DNA of 32,257 nt, taken from Chloroflexota bacterium. Lineage in GTDB: Bacteria; Chloroflexota; Limnocylindria; Limnocylindrales; CSP1-4. Made by a program: the position numbers and the translations under genes. The first letter of the stretch is position 1, and every line of letters begins with the position of its first letter. The stretch is taken from positions 1-32,257 of the forward strand of contig JAKAHU010000005.1 in the NCBI GenBank assembly GCA_021825385.1. Direction: 5' to 3'. Under the pieces are notes generated by a model. It was not told where the DNA came from and did no database searches. It saw only the letters and a program-made list of their open reading frames with translations. Shown here piece after piece: positions 7,826 to 16,544 of the stretch.

Positions 7826-8953
7826 GTGGCCGATCTGTCCACGCGCTTCACGGGGATTCCCTTCGTCAACCCATTCCTGCTTGCCTCGGCGCCCCCGACG
7901 GAATCCGAGAGCAACATCGAGCGGGCCTTTGAGGCCGGCTGGGGTGGCGTCGTCACCAAGACGATCGGCCTGCACCCCGTGGTGAACGTCGCCGGGCCCC
8001 GGACCAAGTTCCTCCGGACCGATCCGGCCACCGGGCGGACGTCGATGGCCAAGCGCCCCGAAGCCGCGCTGATGGCGTCGTGGAACTGGGAGCTGATCAG
8101 CGACAAGTCGCTCGACTGGTGGATGCCGCGCATCGAGCGGCTCAAGCGCAACTGGCCGGACCGCGTGCTGGTGGCCTCAATCATGGCCGGCTCCGGGGAT
8201 GACAAGGAGTTCGAGCACTGGCAGACGCTGGCGCGTGGCGTCCAGGAGGCTGGCGCCGACGCGATCGAGCTCAACTTCAGCTGCCCGCACATGGACCGGG
8301 TTGACATGGGCTCCAACGTGGGCAAGGACCCGGTCCTGTGCTCCACCTCCACCATGGCCGTGCGGCAGGTGGCGAAGGTCCCGGTCTGGGTCAAGCTCAC
8401 CCCGGCCACGGCGAACATCGCCGAGGAGGCGGAGGCCACCTTCCTCGGCGGCGCGAGCGCGATCGTGTCGTCCAACACGTTCCCGGCCCTGCCGCTGGTG
8501 GACCCCGACTCGCTCGAGTTCGAGATCAACGTTGACGGCTACGTCTCCGCCGGCGGCCTGGGCGGGCCTGCCATCCTGCCGCTGTCGCTGGCCAAGATGG
8601 CCGAGATGACGAAAGCCTTCCCGGACCGCGAGTTCTCCGGCATCGGGGGCATCTCCGGCTGGGCGCAGGCGCTGGACTACTTCCTGCTCGGCTGCGGGAC
8701 CGTCCAGGTGGCCACGGCCGCGATGCTCGACCACGCGATCGGGCCCAACGTGATCCGGGACCTGACCGAGGGCATGGCCGCCTTCCTCGATCGGCACGCC
8801 GACCGGGGCTGGACCAGCCTCGACGACTTCCGCGGCCTGCGCCGCGACCGGATCGTGGCCCAGGGCGACATCCGGCGCCCGAGCGGCAGCGACTACCACG
8901 GCGGGCACGAGGAGGAGGCCGAGGGCTACGCCCCCGTGCCCGCGTCCGCCTAG
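7826..8953 (+). CDS. preA: PreA-like dihydropyrimidine dehydrogenase (FMN domain only)
   Basis: The GTG at 7826 has AGGAG eight bases upstream and gives 375 residues (the ORF track carries it inside a 1076-aa run-on). The N-terminus (GIPFVNPFLLASAPPTES, GWGGVVTKTIG) and the active-site segment IELNFSCPHMD, with the catalytic Cys, are those of PreA/dihydroorotate-dehydrogenase flavoproteins; SGIGGISGWAQALDYFLLG is the phosphate-binding end of the FMN barrel. PreA with PreT reduces uracil and thymine with NADH. E. coli PreA is about 411 residues and ends in two [4Fe-4S] ferredoxin clusters; here the tail has no cysteine motif and no PreT gene is adjacent. The downstream NCS1 permease supports a nucleobase or hydantoin role. 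Confidence 0.82.
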   Translation: MADLSTRFTGIPFVNPFLLASAPPTESESNIERAFEAGWGGVVTKTIGLHPVVNVAGPRTKFLRTDPATGRTSMAKRPEAALMASWNWELISDKSLDWWMPRIERLKRNWPDRVLVASIMAGSGDDKEFEHWQTLARGVQEAGADAIELNFSCPHMDRVDMGSNVGKDPVLCSTSTMAVRQVAKVPVWVKLTPATANIAEEAEATFLGGASAIVSSNTFPALPLVDPDSLEFEINVDGYVSAGGLGGPAILPLSLAKMAEMTKAFPDREFSGIGGISGWAQALDYFLLGCGTVQVATAAMLDHAIGPNVIRDLTEGMAAFLDRHADRGWTSLDDFRGLRRDRIVAQGDIRRPSGSDYHGGHEEEAEGYAPVPASA

Positions 8954-8965
8954 CCAGGGAGGTGC

Positions 8966-9001
8966 GGACGGGTCTGGCGCGCCATCGGCGAGGACCCGTC
9001 C
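8966..9001 (+). terminator. Hairpin after preA
   Basis: GGACGGGTC (8966-8974) pairs perfectly with GACCCGTCC (8993-9001). The 18-nt loop contains the self-complementary ggcgcgcc. It begins 12 bases after the preA stop. There is no T-run. Confidence 0.6.
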
Positions 9002-9010
9002 CGCCACCCG

Positions 9011-9237
9011 GCCGCACGGCCCCGGCGCCGCGAGACGCGCCGTGCGGGAACGCCGAGAAATCCATGCAGCAGCAGCGCACAATCCCGTGCCAAGGTCCAG
9101 CCCCGGCTGCTCGGCCGGGTCACAGGGCCGACTTGCGACGTCCAGCCGTCGCGGTCCGCGATCGCGCGAGGGTGAGGGTGCACCAGACACTGGCCGCCGA
9201 GCCTCCGATCCGTCTCGACGCTCCGTCGAGCGGAGGC
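9011..9237 (+). other. Structured non-coding leader between preA and the permease
   Basis: The gap between preA and the permease is 493 bp with no credible gene. After the preA hairpin there are further perfect stems: CCGCACGGC (9012-9020) with GCCGTGCGG (9039-9047), and a compound stem in which GCCTCCG (9201-9207) pairs with CGGAGGC (9231-9237) enclosing CTCGACG-ctc-CGTCGAG (9214-9230). They could fold in a 5' leader of permease mRNA and act as an attenuator or riboswitch-like element. I do not recognise the purine, PreQ1 or other known nucleobase riboswitch consensus. High G+C makes chance stems common, so confidence is modest. Confidence 0.4.
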
Positions 9238-9446
9238 GCCCGTCCGGTCCCTGCCTGGCGAACCACGCGAATCCGCACCCTGCCGGCCTTCGGGGGCCCG
9301 ACGCCTGACCCCGGGGCGCGTCCCGCGCGCCCGGTCCCAGTGCCGCTCGCGAGGAGGGCGCGGGCAGGGGGGCGCTGGGTCGGAAGAGGCACGGGGTGTC
9401 GCCCGTCGTAGGTGCGAGGCATCGGTCACACCCGGAGGGAGGCTCT

Positions 9447-11012
<1,566 letters not shown>

Positions 11013-11039
11013 CCCCTGTCGGTTCGTCCTGACGCGAAG

Positions 11040-11069
11040 CGAGGCCCCTCCGGCAACGGGGGGGCCTCG
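11040..11069. terminator. Bidirectional hairpin between permease and helicase
   Basis: CGAGGCCCC (11040-11048) pairs with GGGGCCTCG (11061-11069) around a 12-nt loop, between the convergent stops of the permease and the helicase gene. Confidence 0.7.
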
Positions 11070-11089
11070 TCATGTCCCGGGGCGGGGTG

Positions 11090-12721
11090 CTACTTCCCCA
11101 GCCGCCACTGCCAGCGGCGCGCCGCCTGGAGACGCCCCACCAGCTCGGCCTCGGTGGCCTCGGTCACGCGACGGATGCCGGCGTTGCGGTTCAGCTCCAG
11201 GTTGACCGCCGCGTACGTCAGCCCCGACCAGCGCGCGATGTCCTTGGCCGCCTCGGCGTTGGCCAGGCGAAGCCGGTCCTTCACGGCGCGGCGCGTCGCC
11301 CCGTCCATCGGCAGGCCGGCCGGCGGCGCGACAAGGGGCGGGGGCGGCCCGAGCTCCAGCTCGATCGTCGGGTCCTCGCCCGACTCCCAGTCGCCCGGGA
11401 GCGGCTCGCTCCACGCCTCGCCCGTGGACGCGTCGCCCACGGCCACCGCGGACAGGGCCGCGAACAGCGAGAGCTGCTCGCCCGCCGCCAGCTCGGCCGC
11501 CTTGGCCCGGCGCTGCGCCTCCGGATCGTCCTCCTCGCCGGGGCGAGCCGTCCGTCGCAGCGAGTGCCGACGCTGCTCCGCGATCTCCGCCGCCCGGATC
11601 CGGAGCCGGGGATCGTCGGGGATGAACAGCCAGGCGCGCTGGTCGCGCACGCCGGGCACCCAGCGCACGAACCGGCCCACGGCCTGGCGGAAGAACAGGT
11701 CCGTGGTCACGGTGGTCGCGTAGACGCCCACCCGCAGGCGCGGGATGTCCACGCCCTCGCTCACCATCCGCACGGCCACCAGCCAGGGGTCCCTGCCCAC
11801 GGCGAACGCGGCGATCTTCTCGGACGCGTCCGGATCGTCCGAGGTGACCACCGTGGCCGGCGCGCCGATCTCCTGGCGCAGCAGCTGCGCGATCCCCCGG
11901 GCATGGTCCTGGTCCATGGCGATGACGAGGCCGCCCGCGTCCGATTGGTGCCGCCGCACCATCTCTAGCCGGGCGACAGCCTCGCGCAGAACCGACGGCA
12001 GCCAGTCGCCCTCGATCGAGAGCGCCGTCCGCAGGCGCTGGTTCGCCAGCTGGCTGGCGAGCGGGTCGTCGAACGTCGCCTGGTGGACGACGCCGTCGGG
12101 CGCGCTCCACTCCATCTCGCCGCCGGTCCGCGGGAAGTACACCGGACGCACCACGCGGCCGTCGCGCAGGGCGTCGCCGTAGCCGTACTCGAAATCGGGG
12201 ACGGCCTCGTCGGCCACGTAGCGCACGAACGGGATGGCCCGCGTGTCCGAGCGGAACGGCGTGCCCGAGAGCGAGATCCGCCGGTGCGTGGTGGCGAACG
12301 CGTGCCGCAGCGCGTCGCCCCACGCCTGCTCCTCGCCCGCGTGGTGGACCTCGTCGAGGACGACGTGGGCGCCCGCGGCCTGCGCCCGGATCGCGTCAGC
12401 GGCCAGCGCCACCTGCTGGTAGCTCGTGACGATGCCGTGCATGTCGGGCGGCATCGGCCCGTCGGCGGGCGACCAGGCCGGGTCCAGGTGCAGGCCGAGC
12501 CCCGCGGCGGCACTCGCCCACTGGACCTTGAGGTGCGCGGTCGGCGCCACCACGACAACCCGGCCCGGCCGCTTGGCGAGCGATGTCCGGAGGGCCGCCA
12601 GCGCGAACGTCGTCTTGCCGGCGCCGGGCGTGGCGACGGCCAGGAAGTCGGGGTGCTCGGCGGCGGCGAAGCGCGCCAGGGCGGCATGCTGCCAGGGTCG
12701 GAGACGGACGCTGCGGGACAC
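11090..12721 (-). CDS. SF2 DEAD/DEAH-box helicase
   Basis: The protein is about 543 residues from GTG (MSRSVRLRPWQHAALARF), which begins at the Q-motif-like RPWQ that opens most SF2 helicases. The 634-aa track ORF extends into Arg/Pro-rich sequence that does not look coding. Motifs: Walker A ATPGAGKTT (about 33), VVVAPTAHLKVQW (Ia), DEVHH (II), LSGTPFRSD (III), the MVSEGVDIPRL segment (V) and QAVGRFVRW (VI). The C-terminal 150 residues lack a nuclease motif; the last 60 (VKDRLRLANAEAAKDIARWSGL...) look like a small helical DNA-binding domain. It is a monocistronic gene, so repair or transformation-type DNA translocation is as plausible as defence. The start has only a weak AGGGA, so it is uncertain. 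Confidence 0.85.
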   Translation of the reverse strand: MSRSVRLRPWQHAALARFAAAEHPDFLAVATPGAGKTTFALAALRTSLAKRPGRVVVVAPTAHLKVQWASAAAGLGLHLDPAWSPADGPMPPDMHGIVTSYQQVALAADAIRAQAAGAHVVLDEVHHAGEEQAWGDALRHAFATTHRRISLSGTPFRSDTRAIPFVRYVADEAVPDFEYGYGDALRDGRVVRPVYFPRTGGEMEWSAPDGVVHQATFDDPLASQLANQRLRTALSIEGDWLPSVLREAVARLEMVRRHQSDAGGLVIAMDQDHARGIAQLLRQEIGAPATVVTSDDPDASEKIAAFAVGRDPWLVAVRMVSEGVDIPRLRVGVYATTVTTDLFFRQAVGRFVRWVPGVRDQRAWLFIPDDPRLRIRAAEIAEQRRHSLRRTARPGEEDDPEAQRRAKAAELAAGEQLSLFAALSAVAVGDASTGEAWSEPLPGDWESGEDPTIELELGPPPPLVAPPAGLPMDGATRRAVKDRLRLANAEAAKDIARWSGLTYAAVNLELNRNAGIRRVTEATEAELVGRLQAARRWQWRLGK

Positions 12722-13039
12722 GGTTCCCTGCGGGCTGGGACGGGGCGGGGGCGGAGGCCGGCCGCCAGTTTCGCACCCCTCGCCGGTTGGGGTCGCCACC
12801 GGCCGCGGTCGCGGTCGCCGGGCCAGGGCTGGCAGCCCGGCGCGAAGTGCGCGAGGACCGGGCAGGGGTAGCCCGACCGCGGCTGACCGGTCCCGAGCGG
12901 GGTTGCGCCGAGGACGCGCTCGCGCCTGGCGGAACGCCTCGGGCCGGGTCGCATTCCCAGGAGCGGTGAGGAATAGCCGCGCCGGCCCGATCACGTCGCC
13001 GTCGAGACGCTATCCTGCCGCGATGGAGGTGTCCCCCGT
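12722..13039. other. Divergent intergenic region, no gene seen
   Basis: These 318 bp separate the helicase start from the small membrane protein. Every open frame is Arg/Pro/Ala-rich without family resemblance. A small hairpin GGGCT-ggc-AGCCC lies near 12827-12839, and a TATCCT element near the plus-strand gene. Nothing else is recognisable. Confidence 0.5.
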
Positions 13040-13043
13040 ATGA
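13011..13043 (+). promoter_or_regulatory. TATCCT promoter with leaderless six-codon upstream ORF
   Basis: TATCCT (13011-13016) is followed, at exactly the leaderless distance, by an ATG at 13023. That ATG opens a six-codon ORF (MEVSPV) whose TGA (13041-13043) overlaps the ATG of the membrane-protein gene. The uORF also contains the GGAGG (13025-13029) that could serve the main start. It may be a translationally coupled leader or coincidence. Confidence 0.35.
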
Positions 13044-13447
13044 AGATGCCGCTCCCCAGCCCGGTCCGTGACCTCATCGCGTTCCTGGTCGTGGCCGTCG
13101 CCTGCCCGACGTCGGTGTTCGGCGGCGCCAACCTCGGCTGCGTGGGCCACACCGACTTCAGCGGCTCCTGCGCGGCCACCGTGATCTTCGTGTCGCCGCT
13201 CGTCCTGGTCCTCGGGGGCCTGATCGCTGGCATCGCCACCCGAGGCTGGACCGGGCTCCTGGTGTCGCTGGTCGGCATGGCGGTTGGGATGACGGCCATC
13301 CTGGTGCTCTCCGAGATGGGCGGCAACCCCGTGCCGCTCGACTGGTTCTCGGCGGTCGTCGCCGCGGGCTTCTTCGGCGCTCCCACGGTCGTGGGCTACG
13401 CCGCGGGGCGGGGCGCCATGCGGCTGGTCGCCGGCCGGGCCCGGTAG
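13040..13447 (+). CDS. Small four-segment membrane protein, unknown function
   Basis: The protein is 135 residues with GGAGG ten bases before the ATG. Four hydrophobic segments are visible (about 10-28, 45-65, 68-88 and 100-120). A short loop after the first carries two cysteines (LGCVGHTDFSGSC), possibly a disulfide pair outside the membrane. The ending GRGAMRLVAGRAR is positively charged, suggesting a cytoplasmic C-terminus. I do not recognise the family. It stands alone between divergent and co-directional neighbours. Confidence 0.75.
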   Translation: MKMPLPSPVRDLIAFLVVAVACPTSVFGGANLGCVGHTDFSGSCAATVIFVSPLVLVLGGLIAGIATRGWTGLLVSLVGMAVGMTAILVLSEMGGNPVPLDWFSAVVAAGFFGAPTVVGYAAGRGAMRLVAGRAR

Positions 13448-13511
13448 CCCCGGGGAGACGCCCGCCGGTGCTCGCGTCCTAGAGGTAATCGATTGCTGCG
13501 GTCATCCGCGG

Positions 13512-13517
13512 TACGCT
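13512..13517 (+). promoter_or_regulatory. Candidate -10 of a leaderless promoter (TACGCT)
   Basis: TACGCT ends six bases before the GTG of the DMT exporter, and no Shine-Dalgarno sequence is present, matching the leaderless arrangement seen for the peptidase gene. A palindromic AATCGATT lies just upstream (13487-13494). Confidence 0.4.
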
Positions 13518-13523
13518 CTCCGG

Positions 13524-14528
13524 GTGACTGACCCAGCCGCGCGGCCCGCCGCCAAGACCCCGCGCCGCCCCGTCCCCGCCGTCCACAGCCGGCCGGCCGC
13601 GCTCGTGCTGCTGGCCCTCCTGTCGCTCGTCTGGGGCGTCCACTGGGTGGTGGTCAAGGAGGGGCTCCGGTACTTCCCGCCGCTCACCTACGGCGCGCTG
13701 CGGCTCGTCACGGGCCTGCTCACGATGGTCGCCATCCTCGCGCCGCGACGGCAGTTGCGCCGGCCCCCGCGCGCCGACATCCCGATCGTCCTCTCCGTGG
13801 GGCTGGTCCAGATGGCGGTCAGCATTCTGATCATGAACTTCGCCCTGCAGGCCGTTCCCGCGGGCCGGTCGTCGGTGCTCGCCTACGCCATGCCGCTGTG
13901 GGTATCGCTTCTGATGTGGCTGCTGTTCCGGGTGGTGCCGCGCCGCAGCGAGGTCCTCGGCATCGTGCTCGGCGTCGCCGGTGTCGCCATCCTGGTCAAT
14001 CCCACCGTGATCGACTGGGGCATCCCCGCTGAACTGGCAGGCACGCTTGCGCTCGTCTCGTATGGCGTCATGTGGGCCGGCGTCACCATCCACATCCGAC
14101 GGCACACGTGGCACGCGACGCCGCTCGAGCTCCAGCCCTGGATGCTGCTGCTCGCCACGGTCGTGGTGGGCGCGGCGGCACTGCTGTTCGAGCCCGGGGC
14201 GAAGGTGGACTGGCAGCCGGGCGCCGTCTTCGCGCTGCTCTACAGCGGACCGCTCGCCACGGCGTTCGCCTACTGGGCGAGCCAGTCCATCACGCGCTCG
14301 CTCGGCCCCTTGAGCTCCGCGATGGGCTTCCTCGCGACGCCCCTCGTCGGCCTGGTGGCGGGCGCGCTGATCCTCGGCGAGCAGCTCGGGCCGGCCGACC
14401 TCGCGGGCTTCGGACTCGTCGTCGCCGGGATCGCTGCCGCGTCGCTCGTGCCGGCCCGGATGGCGGCCCGCCATGATCCCGCGGGCGCGGACCCCGGGGC
14501 CGCCTTCCCCGCGGAGCCCATGGGGTAG
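13524..14528 (+). CDS. EamA-type drug/metabolite transporter (DMT superfamily)
   Basis: The protein is 334 residues with ten hydrophobic segments in two EamA repeats. The first repeat begins LLALLSLVWGVHWVVVKEGL and the second LALVSYGVMWAGVTIHIRRH; the SITRSLGPLSSAMGFLATPLVG segment followed by LILGEQLGPADLAGFGLVVAG is the characteristic end of EamA proteins. Such carriers mostly export amino acids, nucleosides or small metabolites; the substrate is unknown. Start at GTG 13524, probably leaderless. It converges on the methyltransferase operon. Confidence 0.9.
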   Translation: MTDPAARPAAKTPRRPVPAVHSRPAALVLLALLSLVWGVHWVVVKEGLRYFPPLTYGALRLVTGLLTMVAILAPRRQLRRPPRADIPIVLSVGLVQMAVSILIMNFALQAVPAGRSSVLAYAMPLWVSLLMWLLFRVVPRRSEVLGIVLGVAGVAILVNPTVIDWGIPAELAGTLALVSYGVMWAGVTIHIRRHTWHATPLELQPWMLLLATVVVGAAALLFEPGAKVDWQPGAVFALLYSGPLATAFAYWASQSITRSLGPLSSAMGFLATPLVGLVAGALILGEQLGPADLAGFGLVVAGIAAASLVPARMAARHDPAGADPGAAFPAEPMG

Positions 14529-14542
14529 GGGCTGGGAAGCCC
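14529..14542 (+). terminator. Short hairpin after the DMT gene
   Basis: GGGCT-ggga-AGCCC starts right after the stop codon. A second stem, CGGCGC (14556-14561) with GCGCCG (14573-14578), follows. Both stems are short and there is no T-run. Confidence 0.35.
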
Positions 14543-14603
14543 GCTCGTGCCCGCTCGGCGCAACGCGACGTGGCGCCGCGTGACGCCGGGCGGAGAGAGC
14601 TGA

Positions 14604-14624
14604 GGCACCCCGCCCCGCGGTGCC
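14604..14624 (-). terminator. Hairpin at the end of the minus-strand operon
   Basis: GGCACC (14604-14609) pairs with GGTGCC (14619-14624) over a 9-nt loop, seven bases past the UroD-like stop codon on the minus strand. Confidence 0.4.
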
Positions 14625-14630
14625 GCCGGC

Positions 14631-15878
14631 TCAGCGGCTCACGCCGTACGTCTTTGCGGTCTCGATCATCGCGGCGAGGTTTTCGGGCTTCGCCTCGTCG
14701 AGCATCACCGACGTGTCCACGATGTAGCCGCCGTCGCGCCCGAGCAGGTCGATCAGCCGACGCGTCGTGGCCGCCACCTCGTCCGGCGTGGCGGCGAGGA
14801 GCTGGATGTTGGGCACGCTGCCCATCAGGCAGACCCTGCCCGCCAGCGCGCCGCGCGCCGCCTCGGGGCGCGTGCCCGCGAGGTGGTAGATCATCGTCCC
14901 GGAGGGCACGTCCGCAATGGCCTCGAGGCGGCTCTCGAAGTCCGCCTCCCAGTACACGAGCGGGATGATGCCGAGTCCCACCAGAGCGAGCAGGCCCTCG
15001 CGCAGGTACGGCCAGTAGAACTCCCGGAACTGGGCGTCGGACATGAACTCCCGGGTGGCCTTGTGGATCCAGATCCAAACGATGGGCAGCTCGGCCGAGG
15101 CTGCCGGGGCCGCGTACTCGACGAAGATCCGAGTCGCCACCTTGAGCGCGTCGTGGAGCTTGGCGGGCCGGCGGCGCATGTCGGCGAGGATGTTGGCGGT
15201 GCCGCGCAGCGTGTCGCCGAGGATGTCGAACGGCGCCCAGTCGAAGCCCGCGTACGCGAGCGGGTAGCCCTTGGCGCGCGCCTCCTCCGTGTACTGGCCA
15301 ATCGACGCGAACCAGTCGTTGACCTCCTCGCCGGCCTGGATCGCGGCCTCGAGCGAGCGGCGGGCCTCCGGGGCGGCCAGCGCGCCGAGGCTCATCCAGC
15401 CGCTCCACATGAAGCGCCTCCAGGGCGCGGGCCGCCCGAATCCCTCCAGGGCGGCGAACTGGCGTGGCGCCCAGGTGCGGAACATGAAGTCGGACGGGTC
15501 GGCGATGAAGTCGTCGTACTCGGCCGCTGTCATGTACTCGCCCTCGACGTACTGGTACATCGCGTCGTCGGGCAGGCCGTGGCCGGGCCAGCGGAACGCT
15601 CGGTAGCCCAGCGTCTCCATGGGCTTGGCGGGGTAAGCGAGGATCGGACCGAAGTCGAGGTCCGGGGCGAACCGATCGGCGAAGGCGTGGCACGCCCGCC
15701 GAGCGGCGGCGTAGTCGGTCATCGCCTCGCGCATCGTCAGGCCGCCGTAGGTGTAGACGTACTTCTGGTACGGCCCGAACACGGGGACGCGGTCCGGGGT
15801 CCGCTGCGCCACCGCGTCGCGCACGCGCTGCTGGCGGGCGGCGTAGGCGGCCGCGGGGTCGTCGTTGAACTCGCGCAT
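14631..15878 (-). CDS. UroD-family (uroporphyrinogen decarboxylase-like) methyltransferase without the Zn-Cys motif
   Basis: The protein is 415 residues from MREFNDDPAAAYAARQQRV; GGAGG lies about nine bases upstream, so the track start ten codons earlier is rejected. The family opening RVRDAVAQRTPDRVPVFG and the YDDFIADPSDFMFRT segment are typical of UroD-like proteins that work with corrinoid proteins. The corrinoid-protein gene is immediately upstream (17 bp). MtaA/CmuA-type methyltransferases bind Zn through H-x-C...C; here the corresponding places read YHLAG and VDTSVML with no Cys, so it may not methylate a thiol. It is longer than MtaA (about 340). Likely role: moving a methyl group between a methylated substrate and the corrinoid. 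True porphyrin synthesis is unlikely given the context. Confidence 0.8.
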   Translation of the reverse strand: MREFNDDPAAAYAARQQRVRDAVAQRTPDRVPVFGPYQKYVYTYGGLTMREAMTDYAAARRACHAFADRFAPDLDFGPILAYPAKPMETLGYRAFRWPGHGLPDDAMYQYVEGEYMTAAEYDDFIADPSDFMFRTWAPRQFAALEGFGRPAPWRRFMWSGWMSLGALAAPEARRSLEAAIQAGEEVNDWFASIGQYTEEARAKGYPLAYAGFDWAPFDILGDTLRGTANILADMRRRPAKLHDALKVATRIFVEYAAPAASAELPIVWIWIHKATREFMSDAQFREFYWPYLREGLLALVGLGIIPLVYWEADFESRLEAIADVPSGTMIYHLAGTRPEAARGALAGRVCLMGSVPNIQLLAATPDEVAATTRRLIDLLGRDGGYIVDTSVMLDEAKPENLAAMIETAKTYGVSR

Positions 15879-15895
15879 CTGCCGTGCCTCCGTGC

Positions 15896-16522
15896 TCAGG
15901 CGACCCAAGCCGAGGCGAGCCGGACGGCCGCCTGCGCGTTCGCGCCGTACGCGTCGGCACCGACGTAGGCCCGGACGTCCTCGTCCATGATCGCGCCCCC
16001 AATCATCACCTTGACCGTGCTGCGGAGGCCGGCCTCGGCCAGCGCCTCGACCGTCAGGCGCATCTGGTCGAACGCGATCGTGAGAAACCCCGACAGGCCC
16101 ACAACCGCGGGTCGCGCCTCGCGGACCCGCTCCACGAACACCTCCGCCGGCACGTCCACGCCAAGGTCCACCACCTCGAAGTTGTTCACCTCGAGCATGA
16201 ACGTGACGATGTCCTTGCCGATATCGTGGATGTCGCCGGCGACCGTGCCGATCACGACCCGCCCGCGGGGCGCCACCGGGGCCGCCTCGGCGAGCCGCGG
16301 CTTCACCAGCGCGGCGATCCCCTTCATCACGTCGCCCGCGATGATGAGCTCGGGCAGGAAGTACTCGCCCGCCTCGTAGCGTGCCCCGACGATCCCGAGT
16401 GCGTCCTTGGCGGCATCGAGGACCGCGGCAGGCTCGGCGCCGGCCTCGAGCCAGGCGACGGCCAGACGCGCGGCCTCGTCCTCCTCCATGTCGGCGATGG
16501 CGTGGATGAGCTCGTCTCTCAT
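15896..16522 (-). CDS. Corrinoid (cobalamin-binding) methyltransferase protein, MtaC/MtbC-like
   Basis: The protein has 208 residues. The N-terminal 85 form the helical cap (ALGIVGARYEAGEYFLPELI, with the conserved Met in GDVMKGIAAL). The C-terminal Rossmann domain has the B12 lower-ligand motif DIHDIGKDIV (D-x-H-x-x-G), then LSGFLTI and IGGAIM, which complete the D-x-H-x2-G...S-x-L...G-G signature. Such proteins carry a methyl group on cobalt between two methyltransferases, one demethylating the substrate and one passing the methyl on. Only one partner (UroD-like) is adjacent; no methyl-THF enzyme and no RamA-type reactivase are in the window. The gap to the upstream kinase is 22 bp. Confidence 0.93.
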   Translation of the reverse strand: MRDELIHAIADMEEDEAARLAVAWLEAGAEPAAVLDAAKDALGIVGARYEAGEYFLPELIIAGDVMKGIAALVKPRLAEAAPVAPRGRVVIGTVAGDIHDIGKDIVTFMLEVNNFEVVDLGVDVPAEVFVERVREARPAVVGLSGFLTIAFDQMRLTVEALAEAGLRSTVKVMIGGAIMDEDVRAYVGADAYGANAQAAVRLASAWVA

Positions 16523-16544
16523 CGTCCTCTCCTGCGGTTCCCGA

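Noticed and set aside
5723-8953. 1076-aa ORF spanning three genes
   Set aside because: It runs through the Septum_form gene and the antisense aldo/keto reductase in a shadow frame; only the part from 7826 (PreA-like) is real.
8962-9411. 149-aa plus-strand ORF between preA and the permease
   Set aside because: Composition is typical of a GC-rich non-coding frame, with no ribosome-binding site or recognisable motif, and stems lie across it.
11090-12721. Helicase as part of a defence system
   Set aside because: No nuclease, methylase or other defence gene is adjacent, and the helicase has no fused effector domain.
12722-12994. N-terminal extension of the helicase to 634 aa
   Set aside because: The extension is Arg/Pro/Ala-rich without family similarity; the SF2 homology begins at RPWQ just after the GTG at 12721.
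14631-15878. True uroporphyrinogen decarboxylase (haem synthesis)
   Set aside because: The corrinoid protein next door, greater length and absence of other haem genes favour a methyltransferase role.
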